Positions 8,519 through 17,021 of a DNA stretch of 64,000 nt are shown in pieces. The DNA comes from Massilia sp. Root418. GTDB lineage: Bacteria > Pseudomonadota > Gammaproteobacteria > Burkholderiales > Burkholderiaceae_D. Location of the stretch: positions 497,585-561,584 of the forward strand of contig NZ_LMEC01000011.1 in assembly GCF_001425265.1 (NCBI RefSeq), read 5' to 3'. A program made the translations under genes and the position numbers. The stretch's first letter is position 1, and each line of letters opens with the position of its first letter. A model generated the notes under the pieces. That model was not told where the DNA came from. It did not search any database and saw only the letters and a list, made by a program, of their open reading frames with translations.

Positions 8519-9751
8519 TTAGAGCAAATTCAGCGTCATATCGATATGGCTGGCCACCGGCGCGCTGTTGACCAGTTCCCGCGCGCGCAGCATGGCCGCC
8601 TGCGCGTCGCCGTTGCGGCCCAGGCGCTTGAGCAGCATGCCGCGCACGCTGAAATAATAGGCGTAGCCGGCCAGCTCCTCCGCCAGCGGTTCGATTAGCA
8701 CCAGCGCCGCCGTCGGCCCGCGCAGCTTGTTTACCGCCACCGCGCGGTTCAGGGTCACGATGGGGGAGGGGTGCACCACTTGCAGCACGGCGTACAGGCG
8801 GTCGATCTCGGCCCAGTCGGTGTCGGCCGCGGTTTCCGCCTGCGCGTGCACGGCCGCCACCGCCGCCTGGATCTGGTAAGGCGTCAGCTCGCGGCAATGC
8901 AGGGCCGTGTCCACCATGGGCAGCGCCTCGTCGATCAGCGCCTGGTTCCAGCGCCGCCGGTCCTGGTCGTCCAGCAGGATCAGCGCGCCCTTGGCGTCCA
9001 CCCGCGCGCCGGCGCGCGCGTGCTGCAGCATCAGCAGCGCCGCCAGCCCCAGTGCGCCGCCGTCGTGCGGGAACATGCGCGCCAGCAGCCGCGCCAGCCG
9101 GATCGCTTCTTCGCACAGCTCCATGCGGATGTACTGCCGCCCGCTGCTCGACGCGTAGCCCTCGCTGAACAGCAGGTAGACCATGGCCAGCACCGCCTGC
9201 AGGCGCTCGGCGCGCTCGTGGGCCGCCGGCTGCTCGAAGGAGGTGGGGGTTTCGGCCACGCGGCGCTTGGCGCGCGCGATGCGCTGCTCCATGGCCGGCT
9301 GGCGGATCAGGAAGGCGTGCGCGATCTGCTGCACGCTCAGGCCGCACACCGCGTGCAGCAGCAGCGCGATCTGGTGGGACGGCGGCAAGCCCGGATTGCC
9401 GCAGATGTAGAGCAGGCGCAGGGTATCGTCGCGGAAGGGAACGAAGTTGCGGTTGCGCTCGATGCCGGCGTTCGCGTCCACGCTGTCGGCCACGTAGTCG
9501 GGGTCCGACAGCGCCTGGCCGCGCGTACTCACCGGCGCGAGGCCGGCGTTGCGGCCGCAGGCCACCAGCCAGGCCAGCGGGTCGCCCGGCAAGCCGTTGC
9601 CCGGCCACAGCAGGCGCGCGCGCATGGCCGCGTCCTGCCAGGCATTGAGCGCCAGGTCCAGGTCGCGGAAGGTGCGCAGCAGCGCGGCCAGCGCCTGCGG
9701 GCGGTGCAGGGACAGCAGTTGCGCAATGATGTCGTTGTCGGGTGATGCCAC
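8519..9751 (-). CDS. ECF42-type RNA polymerase sigma factor with C-terminal extension
   Basis: A 410-residue protein of the group with an ECF sigma module and a roughly 200-residue helical C-terminal domain (COG4941 / DUF6596, ECF42). Region 2 lies near residues 15-75 (DLDLALNAWQDA, DPLAWLVACGRNAG), region 4 near 110-165 (FRDDTLRLLYICGNPGLPP, QIALLLHAVCGLS, then the recognition helix area) and the extension from about 180 (MVYLLFSEGYASSSG, RMELCEEAIRLARLL). The start is GTG with no clear Shine-Dalgarno. ECF42 genes usually sit beside a YCII/DGPF protein gene; none is present here. Region 2 reads degenerate: RNAGLAPV replaces the usual RNRAID-like stretch. Confidence 0.88.
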   Translation of the reverse strand: MASPDNDIIAQLLSLHRPQALAALLRTFRDLDLALNAWQDAAMRARLLWPGNGLPGDPLAWLVACGRNAGLAPVSTRGQALSDPDYVADSVDANAGIERNRNFVPFRDDTLRLLYICGNPGLPPSHQIALLLHAVCGLSVQQIAHAFLIRQPAMEQRIARAKRRVAETPTSFEQPAAHERAERLQAVLAMVYLLFSEGYASSSGRQYIRMELCEEAIRLARLLARMFPHDGGALGLAALLMLQHARAGARVDAKGALILLDDQDRRRWNQALIDEALPMVDTALHCRELTPYQIQAAVAAVHAQAETAADTDWAEIDRLYAVLQVVHPSPIVTLNRAVAVNKLRGPTAALVLIEPLAEELAGYAYYFSVRGMLLKRLGRNGDAQAAMLRARELVNSAPVASHIDMTLNLL

Positions 9752-9823
9752 GTCGGATCGGAAAGGGTTGTGCGCAAAGGCCTAGCTTACGGCAAGCGCT
9801 CCGCCGCGCCTAGCGGCGGCCGT

Positions 9824-9847
9824 AAAAAAACCGGGAAGCATTCCCGG
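9824..9847 (-). terminator. Intrinsic terminator of the 60-residue protein gene
   Basis: Read on the minus strand, CCGGGAA and TTCCCGG form a 7-bp stem with a 3-base loop, followed by seven T residues. It lies 42 bases after the stop codon of the small upstream gene and separates it from the sigma factor gene. Confidence 0.9.
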
Positions 9848-9888
9848 TCTGTAGGCCGCCCTCGGGCGTGCCGGGTGGCGCCGTGCGC

Positions 9889-10071
9889 CTAGCTTGCGAT
9901 AAAGCGCGAAGGGATCTCGATGCCGCCCGCTCGCGCCGCCTCCGCGTAGGCGCGCAATTCGTCGATGGCCGCTTCGAGCTGTTCCTTGGTGGGATTGGCC
10001 TGGAAGACCTTGATGCGCTCGTTCAGCGCAGCCACTTGTTTGCTCCATTCGAGCCGAGAAAACTTGCTCAT
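9889..10071 (-). CDS. Small hypothetical protein, 60 residues
   Basis: MSKFSRLEWSKQV... has no family I recognise. It is soluble, predicted mostly helical, and repeats short charged segments (AALNERIKVFQANPTKEQLE). Reality of the gene is supported by a perfect AGGAGG 5 bases before the ATG and a strong terminator 42 bases after the stop, which make it a complete single-gene unit between the sigma factor gene and the TetR gene. Confidence 0.78.
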   Translation of the reverse strand: MSKFSRLEWSKQVAALNERIKVFQANPTKEQLEAAIDELRAYAEAARAGGIEIPSRFIAS

Positions 10072-10146
10072 ACAACCTCCTGTTTTAAAGGCACAGGATG
10101 CGCCGGCAGAGGTTTTTCCTCAGTGCGCTAGCGCACAGATGCTCGC

Positions 10147-10854
10147 TCAGTCCGGCCTGGCCAACACGCCGCCGAGGAACAGTTCCACGCCCACTTCCAC
10201 TTGCTGGCGCACGTCGGGCACGGGCGCGGTGGCGGTGACGACGAACAGGTAGCGCTTGAGCTGGTCGCCCATGATGCAGTTGAGCAGGTGCACGGTCAGC
10301 GCTTCGGGCGCGATGTCGCCGCGCAGCTGGTTGCGGATGTCCGGCCGCGAGAAAAAGCGCGTGAGGGCTTCGCGCGTCTGCTTGGGGCCGGCCTCGAAAA
10401 AGGCCAGCGCCAGTTCCGGGTTCGACATCGATTCGGCGATCACCATGCGGTGCACCGCCAGTACCTGCGGCGAGGCCACCAGCTGGCCGAAGCGCATGGC
10501 AAAGTCGAGCAGGATGTCGTGCAGCGGCCGCACCGACGTTTCCATGTCGTGCATGGTGGCGAAGAAGGGCGCGCAGCCGGCGTTGATGACGGCAGTAAAC
10601 AGCCCGGCCTTGCCGCCGAACTTCACGTAGATGGTGCGCACGGCCACGCGCGCCTGCTTGGCGATCATCTCCAGGCTGACCTTGCTGTATCCCTTTTCCA
10701 GGAATAGCCGGGCTGCGGTCTCCACCAGGTCCTGGGTGCGCGCCTCGGCCTCCGCGGCGCGCGGGCGGCCCGCCGTCTTGGCGGGGCAGTGGTTGGTGCC
10801 GAAGAACTCGATGTCTGGCAAAACGGGCAATTTTTCTGAAGTGGCGGACGTCAT
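10147..10854 (-). CDS. TetR-family transcriptional repressor of the efflux operon
   Basis: A 235-residue regulator. The TetR_N HTH lies at about 40-90 (ETAARLFLEKGYSKVSLEMI AKQARVAVRTIYVKFGGKAG, split here), followed by a helical ligand-binding domain with a GDIAPEALTVHLLNCIMG segment typical of AefR/AcrR-like C-termini. The N-terminus carries an unusual 35-residue extension before the HTH. It is divergent from the emrA-emrB-channel operon, with a palindrome in the gap that abuts the efflux promoter. Autorepression and repression of the pump are the expected roles, by analogy with other TetR/efflux pairs; the ligand is unknown. Confidence 0.93.
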   Translation of the reverse strand: MTSATSEKLPVLPDIEFFGTNHCPAKTAGRPRAAEAEARTQDLVETAARLFLEKGYSKVSLEMIAKQARVAVRTIYVKFGGKAGLFTAVINAGCAPFFATMHDMETSVRPLHDILLDFAMRFGQLVASPQVLAVHRMVIAESMSNPELALAFFEAGPKQTREALTRFFSRPDIRNQLRGDIAPEALTVHLLNCIMGDQLKRYLFVVTATAPVPDVRQQVEVGVELFLGGVLARPD

Positions 10855-10911
10855 GGCGGTAGCTGTCTATTTGATGGGCATCTTAACAGATGGGGACTCT
10901 AGTCCAAAATA

Positions 10912-10935
10912 AAATGAAATGCAATCGTTTCATTT
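10912..10935. promoter_or_regulatory. Operator-like palindrome (probable TetR site)
   Basis: AAATGAAA and TTTCATTT form an 8-bp perfect inverted repeat with an 8-base centre. It ends one base before the -35 box of the efflux operon promoter and lies 58 bases upstream of the divergent TetR gene start. The geometry fits a TetR dimer that blocks polymerase entry. Confidence 0.7.
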
Positions 10936-10936
10936 C

Positions 10937-10965
10937 TTGACTTGCCTGCCGAGTTGTCGAATAAT
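10937..10965 (+). promoter_or_regulatory. Sigma-70 promoter of the efflux operon
   Basis: -35 TTGACT and -10 AATAAT are separated by exactly 17 bases. Transcription would start about 28 bases before the emrA start codon. Confidence 0.72.
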
Positions 10966-10999
10966 GCACCTATCCCATTTCATTAATTCGGAGCACCAC

Positions 11000-12133
11000 A
11001 TGTCCAACGAAGCAGAGCAAAAAATGCTGGGCGCCGCCCCCGCCCAAGCTGCCGCCCCCGCTGTCCCTGCCGCCCCTGCCGGCCCCGGTTCCAACCGGCG
11101 CGTGCTCGTCATTGCCGGCCTGATCGCGCTGGCCGCCATCGGCGCCGGCGCCCGCATGTGGTACCGCAGCCATTACTTCGTCGAGACTGAAAACGCCTAT
11201 GTGGCCGGCCATGTGCACCCGGTATCGGCCCGCATCTCGGGCGTGGTGACCAAGGTGCTGATCGACGACAACCAGCTGGTCAAGCAGGGCGACCTGATCG
11301 CCGAACTGGACCCGTTCGACCAGCGCGTGAAGGTCGAGCAGATCGAAGCGCAGATCGCCAGCGCCGAGCAGCAGGTGCTGCAGGCGGACGCGCAGATCGC
11401 CCAGGTGCACGCGCAGGCCTCGGCCGCCGCCGCCCAGGTGGCGCAGTCCGAAGCGCAGCTGCTGCGCGCCAGGCAGGACGCCGAGCGCTACGGCCAGCTG
11501 TACAGCAGCCAGATGAAGGCGGTCTCGAAAGCGGAACTGGACAGCGCCAACGCCGGCCGCGCCAGCGCCGTGGCCGACCTGGCCGCGCGCAAGGACAGCG
11601 CCGCCGCCGCCAAGGCCCAGACCACTGCCGCCGCCGCCGCGCGCGACGTGCTCAAGGCGCAAGTGAACGTGCTGCGCGTGCAGCTCAAGGACGCCCAGCA
11701 GCAGCTGGCCTACAACCGCATCCTGGCGCCGGTGGACGGCCGTATCGGCAAGCGCGCACTGGAAGTGGGCCAGCGCGTGCAGCCCGGCCAGCAGCTCACC
11801 GCCATCGTGCAGGACAACGTGTGGGTTACCGCCAACTTCAAGGAAACCCAGCTGGCCGAGCTCAAAGTGGGCCAGCCGGTGCACGTGAGCATCGACGCCA
11901 TCCCCGGCAAGACCCTGGTCGGCCGCGTCGACAGCTTCGCGCCGGCGTCCGGCGCCCAGTTCGCGCTGCTGCCGGCCGATAACGCCACCGGCAACTTCAC
12001 CAAGATCGTGCAGCGCGTGCCGGTCAAGGTCACCTTCAAGCCGGAGGACGTGAAAGCGCTCAGCGGCCGCCTGGTGCCCGGCATGTCCGCGATCGCCGAA
12101 GTCGACCTGAAATCCGGCGCTGCAGCGCACTAA
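11000..12133 (+). CDS. emrA: HlyD/EmrA-type efflux adaptor (membrane fusion protein)
   Basis: A 377-residue periplasmic adaptor of a tripartite drug pump. An Ala/Pro-rich cytoplasmic start (to about 30) is followed by one inner-membrane helix (about 34-52, VLVIAGLIALAAIGAGA), a biotinyl-lipoyl-like half (AYVAGHVHPVSARISGVV), a long Ala/Gln coiled-coil hairpin (about 110-235), the second lipoyl half (APVDGRIGKRALEVGQRV) and a beta-barrel. The ATG chosen has GGAG 8 bases upstream; an in-frame start 27 codons earlier would lie upstream of the predicted transcript start. It is the first gene of the operon, 12 bases before the pump gene. Confidence 0.93.
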   Translation: MSNEAEQKMLGAAPAQAAAPAVPAAPAGPGSNRRVLVIAGLIALAAIGAGARMWYRSHYFVETENAYVAGHVHPVSARISGVVTKVLIDDNQLVKQGDLIAELDPFDQRVKVEQIEAQIASAEQQVLQADAQIAQVHAQASAAAAQVAQSEAQLLRARQDAERYGQLYSSQMKAVSKAELDSANAGRASAVADLAARKDSAAAAKAQTTAAAAARDVLKAQVNVLRVQLKDAQQQLAYNRILAPVDGRIGKRALEVGQRVQPGQQLTAIVQDNVWVTANFKETQLAELKVGQPVHVSIDAIPGKTLVGRVDSFAPASGAQFALLPADNATGNFTKIVQRVPVKVTFKPEDVKALSGRLVPGMSAIAEVDLKSGAAAH

Positions 12134-12145
12134 GCGGAAACGGCC

Positions 12146-13744
12146 ATGAGCGGCACTACCACCATCGACAAACTCCCGGCGCTGCCGCAGAACGGCCAGA
12201 AGGTCGACCTGCGCACCTGGATCGCCGTCGGCGCCGGCATGCTGGGCGCCTTCATGGCGGTGCTGGACATCCAGATCACCAACGCCTCGCTGAAGGACAT
12301 CCTGGGCAGCCTGTCGGCCACGCAGGAAGAAGGCTCCTGGATCTCCACCGCCTACCTGGTGGCCGAGATCATCGTCATCCCGCTGACCGCGCTGCTCACC
12401 CGCGTGTTCGGCGCCCGCACTTACATGATGGGCACCACCGCGCTGTTCCTGCTGTTCTCCACCCTGTGCGGCGCGGCCTGGAACCTGGAAAGCATGATCG
12501 TGTTCCGCATGGCGCAGGGCTTCACGGGCGGCGCGCTGATCCCCATGGCCTTCACGCTGGTGATGCTCAAGCTGCCGCCATCGAAGCGCGCCGCCGGCAT
12601 GGCCATCTTCGGCCTGACCGCCACCCTGGCGCCCTCCATGGGCCCCACGCTGGGCGGCTACCTGAGCGAAATCTACGGCTGGCCATCGATCTTCTACATC
12701 AACTGGGCGCCGGGCCTGCTGCTCATCGCCGGCATCGCCTACGGCCTGGACGCCGAGAAGACCAAGTGGGGCGACCTGCTCAAGACCGACTGGATCGGCA
12801 TCGGCTTCATGGCGCTGGGGCTGGGCTGCCTGACCATCTTCCTGGAAGAGGGCAACAGCAAGGACTGGTTCGATTCCGGCTTCATCATCGCCTTCGCCGC
12901 GCTGGCGCTGGTCGGCCTGCTGGGCTGGGTGGTCACCAGCGCCACCCGGGCCAACCCCTTCGTCAACCTGGCCCTGTACGGCCAGCGCAACTTCCTGGTG
13001 GCCACCGCGCTGTCGGCGGTGTTCGGCATGGCGCTGTACGGCTCGTCCTTCCTGCTGCCGCTCTACCTGGGCCAGATCGCCGGCTACTCGCCCATGCAGA
13101 TCGGCGAAGTCATCATGTGGGCCGGGCTGCCGCAGCTGTTCATCATGCCTTTCGTGGCCAAGCTGTCGGGCAAGGTGGACAACCGCATCCTGTGCTCCTT
13201 CGGCCTGGCCATGTTCGGCCTGTCCTGCCTGATGAACGCCTACATGGATGCCAGCACCGGCTACGACCAGCTGCTGGCATCGCAGGTGGTGCGCGCGCTG
13301 GGCCAGCCCTTCGTGATGCTGACCTTGTCGAACTTCGCCATGCAAGGCATCCCGCCCAAGGACATGGCCTCGGCCTCCAGCCTGTTCAACATGACGCGCA
13401 ACCTGGGCGGCTCCATCGGCATCGCCCTGCTGGCCACCGCGCTGTCGCAGCGCGAGCACTTCCACTCGCAGCGCCTGGGCGAAGCCATCAACTCCTTGGC
13501 GCCGGCCACGCAGGAACGCCTCGCCGCGCTCACGCAAAGCTTCATCAGCAAAGGCTATGAAGCGTCCATGGCGGCCGACCAGGCGCTCAAGGCCATCGAC
13601 GGCATCGTGCGGCGCGAATCGTTCGTGATGGGCTACAACGACGGCTTCTTCATCGTGGCCGCGATTCTGCTGGCCTGCGTGCCGGTGCTGTGGATGTCCG
13701 ACAAGGTCAAGTCCCCCGGCGCCGGTGGCGGCGGCGGGCATTAA
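12146..13744 (+). CDS. emrB: EmrB/QacA-type DHA2 multidrug transporter (14 TM)
   Basis: A 532-residue inner-membrane drug:proton antiporter of the major facilitator superfamily. Visible signs are motif D1 (GAFMAVLDIQITNASLKDI), the WISTAYLVAEI segment, motif A-like TRVFGARTYM, and the antiporter motif C region ATLAPSMGPTLGGYL. Length and helix number fit DHA2. It lies between the adaptor gene (12 bases upstream) and the outer-membrane channel gene (20 bases downstream). Substrates are unknown. The C-terminus ends in a short Gly-rich tail (GAGGGGGH). Confidence 0.95.
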   Translation: MSGTTTIDKLPALPQNGQKVDLRTWIAVGAGMLGAFMAVLDIQITNASLKDILGSLSATQEEGSWISTAYLVAEIIVIPLTALLTRVFGARTYMMGTTALFLLFSTLCGAAWNLESMIVFRMAQGFTGGALIPMAFTLVMLKLPPSKRAAGMAIFGLTATLAPSMGPTLGGYLSEIYGWPSIFYINWAPGLLLIAGIAYGLDAEKTKWGDLLKTDWIGIGFMALGLGCLTIFLEEGNSKDWFDSGFIIAFAALALVGLLGWVVTSATRANPFVNLALYGQRNFLVATALSAVFGMALYGSSFLLPLYLGQIAGYSPMQIGEVIMWAGLPQLFIMPFVAKLSGKVDNRILCSFGLAMFGLSCLMNAYMDASTGYDQLLASQVVRALGQPFVMLTLSNFAMQGIPPKDMASASSLFNMTRNLGGSIGIALLATALSQREHFHSQRLGEAINSLAPATQERLAALTQSFISKGYEASMAADQALKAIDGIVRRESFVMGYNDGFFIVAAILLACVPVLWMSDKVKSPGAGGGGGH

Positions 13745-13764
13745 TTCAGAGAGAGATAAACGCT

Positions 13765-15222
13765 ATGCTTACGACGTTCAACAAGATCACGCTGGCCGCC
13801 GCCTTGGGGCTGGCGCTGGCAGGCTGCAGCACCGTGGGTTCGGACTTCAGCGCGCCGAAAAACGTGGCCGATGCCGGCTTCCGCCACGCGGCGGGCGCCG
13901 CCAGCACGGCGCGCCTGCCTGCCCAATGGTGGACCATCTACGGCGACGACACCCTGAACCGCCTGGAGCAAAGCGCCCTGCGCGACAATCCCAGCGTGAA
14001 GGCCGCCGCGCAGCGCCTGCTGCAGGCACAGGCGCAACTGGGCCTGGCGCGCGCCAGCGAATCGCCGTCGCTGAGCGTCAACGGCGGCGTGTCGAACTCG
14101 CGCACCTCGGCCAACACCTCGCAGGGCATCGCGCTGGGGCACCGCTCCATCTCCGGCAACAACTACTCGCTGGGCGCGTCGATGTCCTACGAAGTGGACC
14201 TGCTGGGCCGCGTGCGCCGCATGGTCGAAGCGGCCGACGCGCAGGCACTGGCCGCCGAGACGGACCGCGACGGCGTGCTGCTGCTGCTGTCCTCGCAGGT
14301 GGCCACCACCTACTGGCAGCTGCGCGGGCTCGATACCGAGCTGGCCATCCTGAACGGGGCGCTGGACAGCCGCCGCGAAACCGAAGAACTGGTCAACGCC
14401 CGCTTCAACGCCGGCCTGTCCAACGAACTGGACACCTCGCGCGCCCGCATCGAGCGCGCCAACGCCGAAGCGGACCTGGAAGAAGTGCAACGCCAGCGCA
14501 ACACGCTTGAGCACAGCCTGGCCACGTTGACGGGCGCCTCGCCCTCGGCCATGCAGCTGCCCGCCGCGGCCCTGGCCAGCCTGCCGCAGCCGCCGTCGAT
14601 TCCGGTCGGGCTGCCGGCCAGTTTGCTGTCGCAGCGGCCCGACTTGGCCGGCAGCGTGGCCACGCTGCGTGCCGCCAACGCCCAGATCGGCGTGGCCGAA
14701 GGCGCGTTCTACCCCGCGCTCAGCCTGACCGGCAACTTCGGCTTCGCCTCCGAAAGCCTGAGCGAGATCGCCAAGGGCGGCTCGCGCCAGTTCAGCGTCG
14801 GCCCGCTGGCCCTGTCGCTGCCCATCTTCGACGGCGGCCGCAACCGCGCCAACCTGGCGCTGGCCAAGGCCCGCTACGAAGAAGCGCTGGCCAACCACGA
14901 AGGCAAGCTGCTGACGGCGCTGCGCGAAGTGGAAGACGCCCTGTCGGACGTGCAGCAAAAGCAGAAGCAAGAGCAGGTGCAGGCGCAATCGCGCGCGGCG
15001 GCCGCGCGCGCCTACCTGGTCGCCCGCGCCCGCTACGAGCGCGGCGTCTCGACCTACCTCGACGTCACCGACGCCCAGCGCAGCAGCCTGGCCGCCGACC
15101 GCGCCGCCGCGCAAATCACCACCCAGCGCCTGCTCGCCACGGTCGCCGTCGCCCGCGCCCTCGGCGCCGGCTGGCAAGCCCCGGCCCCGCTCGCCACCGT
15201 TTCCACGGTCGCCTCCCGCTAA
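13765..15222 (+). CDS. Outer-membrane efflux channel lipoprotein, NodT/OprM family
   Basis: A 485-residue TolC-like trimeric channel protein. It begins with a lipoprotein signal (MLTTFNKITLAAALGLALAG then Cys), so the lipobox is LALAG-C. Two OEP repeats follow (around 60-265 and 285-470), with PSVKAAAQRLLQAQAQL and RPDLAGSVATLRAANAQIG as family signatures. The chosen ATG follows a GAGAG sequence; earlier in-frame starts overlap the pump gene and lack a signal peptide. Completes a three-gene adaptor/pump/channel operon that should export drugs across both membranes. A long perfect palindrome follows the stop. Confidence 0.94.
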   Translation: MLTTFNKITLAAALGLALAGCSTVGSDFSAPKNVADAGFRHAAGAASTARLPAQWWTIYGDDTLNRLEQSALRDNPSVKAAAQRLLQAQAQLGLARASESPSLSVNGGVSNSRTSANTSQGIALGHRSISGNNYSLGASMSYEVDLLGRVRRMVEAADAQALAAETDRDGVLLLLSSQVATTYWQLRGLDTELAILNGALDSRRETEELVNARFNAGLSNELDTSRARIERANAEADLEEVQRQRNTLEHSLATLTGASPSAMQLPAAALASLPQPPSIPVGLPASLLSQRPDLAGSVATLRAANAQIGVAEGAFYPALSLTGNFGFASESLSEIAKGGSRQFSVGPLALSLPIFDGGRNRANLALAKARYEEALANHEGKLLTALREVEDALSDVQQKQKQEQVQAQSRAAAARAYLVARARYERGVSTYLDVTDAQRSSLAADRAAAQITTQRLLATVAVARALGAGWQAPAPLATVSTVASR

Positions 15223-15226
15223 GCAG

Positions 15227-15289
15227 CCTGAGCCGCATTTCCCCCTACTTCGGGGTCAGACCCCGAAGTAGGGGGAAATGCGGCTCAGG
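15227..15289. repeat. Perfect 31-bp-arm palindrome with central GGGGTCAGACCCC
   Basis: The arms at 15227-15257 and 15259-15289 are exact reverse complements around a single A. The centre reads GGGGTC-A-GACCCC. It sits between the convergent stops of the efflux channel gene and the LysR gene, where it could act as a hairpin in either transcript; there is no T-tract. It shares the GGGGTCAG core with two other palindromes in this window, but there the core is at the outer ends. Confidence 0.9.
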
Positions 15290-15301
15290 TCGCTTGTAGG
15301 A

Positions 15302-16210
15302 TTAGGACGAGGGTGTAGGAATCGGCGCGAGGGGGCTGAAGCGGGCCAGCATGAAGTCGATGAAGGTGGTGAGCTTGGGCGTGGGTTGGCGGTCGCGCGA
15401 GTACACCAGGTGCATGGGGCGCGCCGCCGGCACGTAGTCGTGCAGCAGCGGCACCAGGCGGCCGGCGGCGATGTCTTGCGCCAGCAGGATCTCGGCCTGC
15501 ATCACGATGCCGAAGCCGCGCAGTGCCGCCACCCGCAATGCCTGGCCGTTGTTGGAGCGGAAGCGGCTTTCGCGCACCTTGCTGGCGCCGGGCTGGTTCT
15601 TCAGCCGCCAGCGCACCTGGTGCGTCCATTGCATGAAGTCCAGGCATTCGTGGTGTTCCAGGTCGTCCGGCGTGCGCGGCGTGCCGGCCCGCGCCAGGTA
15701 GGCCGGCGCGGCGCAGATCACCATGCCGTAGGGCCGCAGCGCGCGCGCCACCAGGCCCGAATCTTCCAGCACCCCGATGCGGATGGCCGCGTCGTAGCCT
15801 TCTTCCACGATGTCGATCATGCGGTCGTTCAGGTTGAGCTCGAGGCTGACCTCGGGGTGCAGCGCCAGGTATTCCGTCATGGCGGGACTGACCCATTCGC
15901 TGCCGAAGGACACCGGCGCGGTGATCTTCAGCTTGCCGCGCGGCGCCGCACGCATGGCTTCGGCCCCGGATTCGGCCGCGCTGATCTGCGCCAGGATGGC
16001 GCGGCACTGGTCGGCATACTGGCGGCCGATCTCGGTCAGGCTCTGGCGCCGCGTGGTGCGCGCGAGCAGCGCCGCCCCCAGCTTTTGTTCCAGCGCGCGG
16101 ATGTGTTTGCCCACCATGACGGGCGAGATGCCGCATGCGTCGGCCGCTGCCGTGAAACTGCCCCGGTCCACCGCCGCCACGAATACTTCCATGCTGCGCA
16201 GCTTGTCCAT
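15302..16210 (-). CDS. LysR-family transcriptional regulator
   Basis: A 302-residue regulator with an N-terminal HTH (about 3-60: MEVFVAAVDRGSFTAAADACGIS) and an effector-binding domain (about 90-295). The ITAPVSFGSEWVSPAM segment is typical of the CrgA/DmlR-like subgroup. It is transcribed divergently from an SDR gene with a 102-base gap, the common arrangement of a LysR regulator and its target. The effector is unknown. The stop lies 12 bases from the end of the palindrome. Confidence 0.94.
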   Translation of the reverse strand: MDKLRSMEVFVAAVDRGSFTAAADACGISPVMVGKHIRALEQKLGAALLARTTRRQSLTEIGRQYADQCRAILAQISAAESGAEAMRAAPRGKLKITAPVSFGSEWVSPAMTEYLALHPEVSLELNLNDRMIDIVEEGYDAAIRIGVLEDSGLVARALRPYGMVICAAPAYLARAGTPRTPDDLEHHECLDFMQWTHQVRWRLKNQPGASKVRESRFRSNNGQALRVAALRGFGIVMQAEILLAQDIAAGRLVPLLHDYVPAARPMHLVYSRDRQPTPKLTTFIDFMLARFSPLAPIPTPSS

Positions 16211-16312
16211 ATTCCTAACCTATAGTTCGCAATGTTGTTCATTCTAGTGCATTTATTCCTGTGGTGAAGCAAGCCATACTGGCTGCACCAACCAACCCAA
16301 CAGGAGAACAGC

Positions 16313-16912
16313 ATGAAAATCATCGTCATTGGCGCAACCGGCACCGTGGGCAAAGCCGTGGTGGAGCAGCTCGGGCTGCGGCATGAGATTGTGGCAGTCG
16401 GCAGCAGCAGCGGCCAGTACCAGGCCGACATCGGCGACATCGCCCAGGTGCGGGCCTTGTTTGAACAGATCGGCAAGGTGGACGCGGTGGTGGTGGCGGC
16501 CGGCAAGCTGGCCTTCGCGCCGCTGGGCGAGTTCACGCCCGAGCAGTTCCGCGTCGGCCTGGACAGCAAGCTGATGGGCCAGGTGAACGTGGCCCAGGTG
16601 GCGCAGGATTTCCTCAACGACGGCGGCTCCATCACGCTCACCAGCGGCATCGTGGCGGACCAGCCGATCCGCAATGGCGCCAGCGCCACCATGGTGAACG
16701 CGGCGGTGGAGGGCTATGCGCGCGGCGCGGCTATCGAACTGCCGCGCGGCCTGCGCATTAACGTGGTGAGCCCGACCCTGCTGACCGAGTCGCTGGACAG
16801 CTACGGCCCGTTCTTCCGCGGCTTTGAGACCGCGCCCGCCAGCCGCGTGGCGCTGGCCTACAGCCGCAGCGTGGAGGGCGCGCAGACCGGGCAGGTGTAC
16901 AAGGTCTGGTAA
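16313..16912 (+). CDS. Short-chain dehydrogenase/reductase, short form
   Basis: A 199-residue cytoplasmic oxidoreductase. The N-terminus has the NAD(P)-binding Rossmann motif GATGTVGKAV, close to the start as in the compact SDR subgroup of about 200 residues. Later signs are VVVAAGKLAFAPLGE and SITLTSGI, and NAASATMVNAAVEGY-like sequence (GASATMVNAAVEGYARGAAI) in place of the usual YxxxK; no Tyr/Lys catalytic pair is visible there, so activity may differ. An AGGAGA ribosome-binding site precedes the ATG. It is divergent from the LysR regulator that probably controls it. Confidence 0.88.
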   Translation: MKIIVIGATGTVGKAVVEQLGLRHEIVAVGSSSGQYQADIGDIAQVRALFEQIGKVDAVVVAAGKLAFAPLGEFTPEQFRVGLDSKLMGQVNVAQVAQDFLNDGGSITLTSGIVADQPIRNGASATMVNAAVEGYARGAAIELPRGLRINVVSPTLLTESLDSYGPFFRGFETAPASRVALAYSRSVEGAQTGQVYKVW

Positions 16913-17021
16913 TTTCTGCGGTTTTGCTGCGGCGGCGCGGCCCCGGGCTTGCGCCGTCGCAGCCTCTCCCTTCGTGGGCAAGCAGGAATGCTGCATCCGT
17001 GTTAAATTTTCCGTTATTTCC

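Noticed and set aside
9791..9822. CCGCCGC/GCGGCGG hairpin as a second terminator between the small gene and the sigma factor gene
   Set aside because: No T-tract on either strand; the adjacent A/T-flanked CCGGGAA hairpin is the real terminator.
10970..13741. A 923-codon minus-strand frame opposite the efflux genes
   Set aside because: Shadow of EmrA/EmrB coding; His/Gln/Gly-rich nonsense with no ribosome-binding site and no family pattern.
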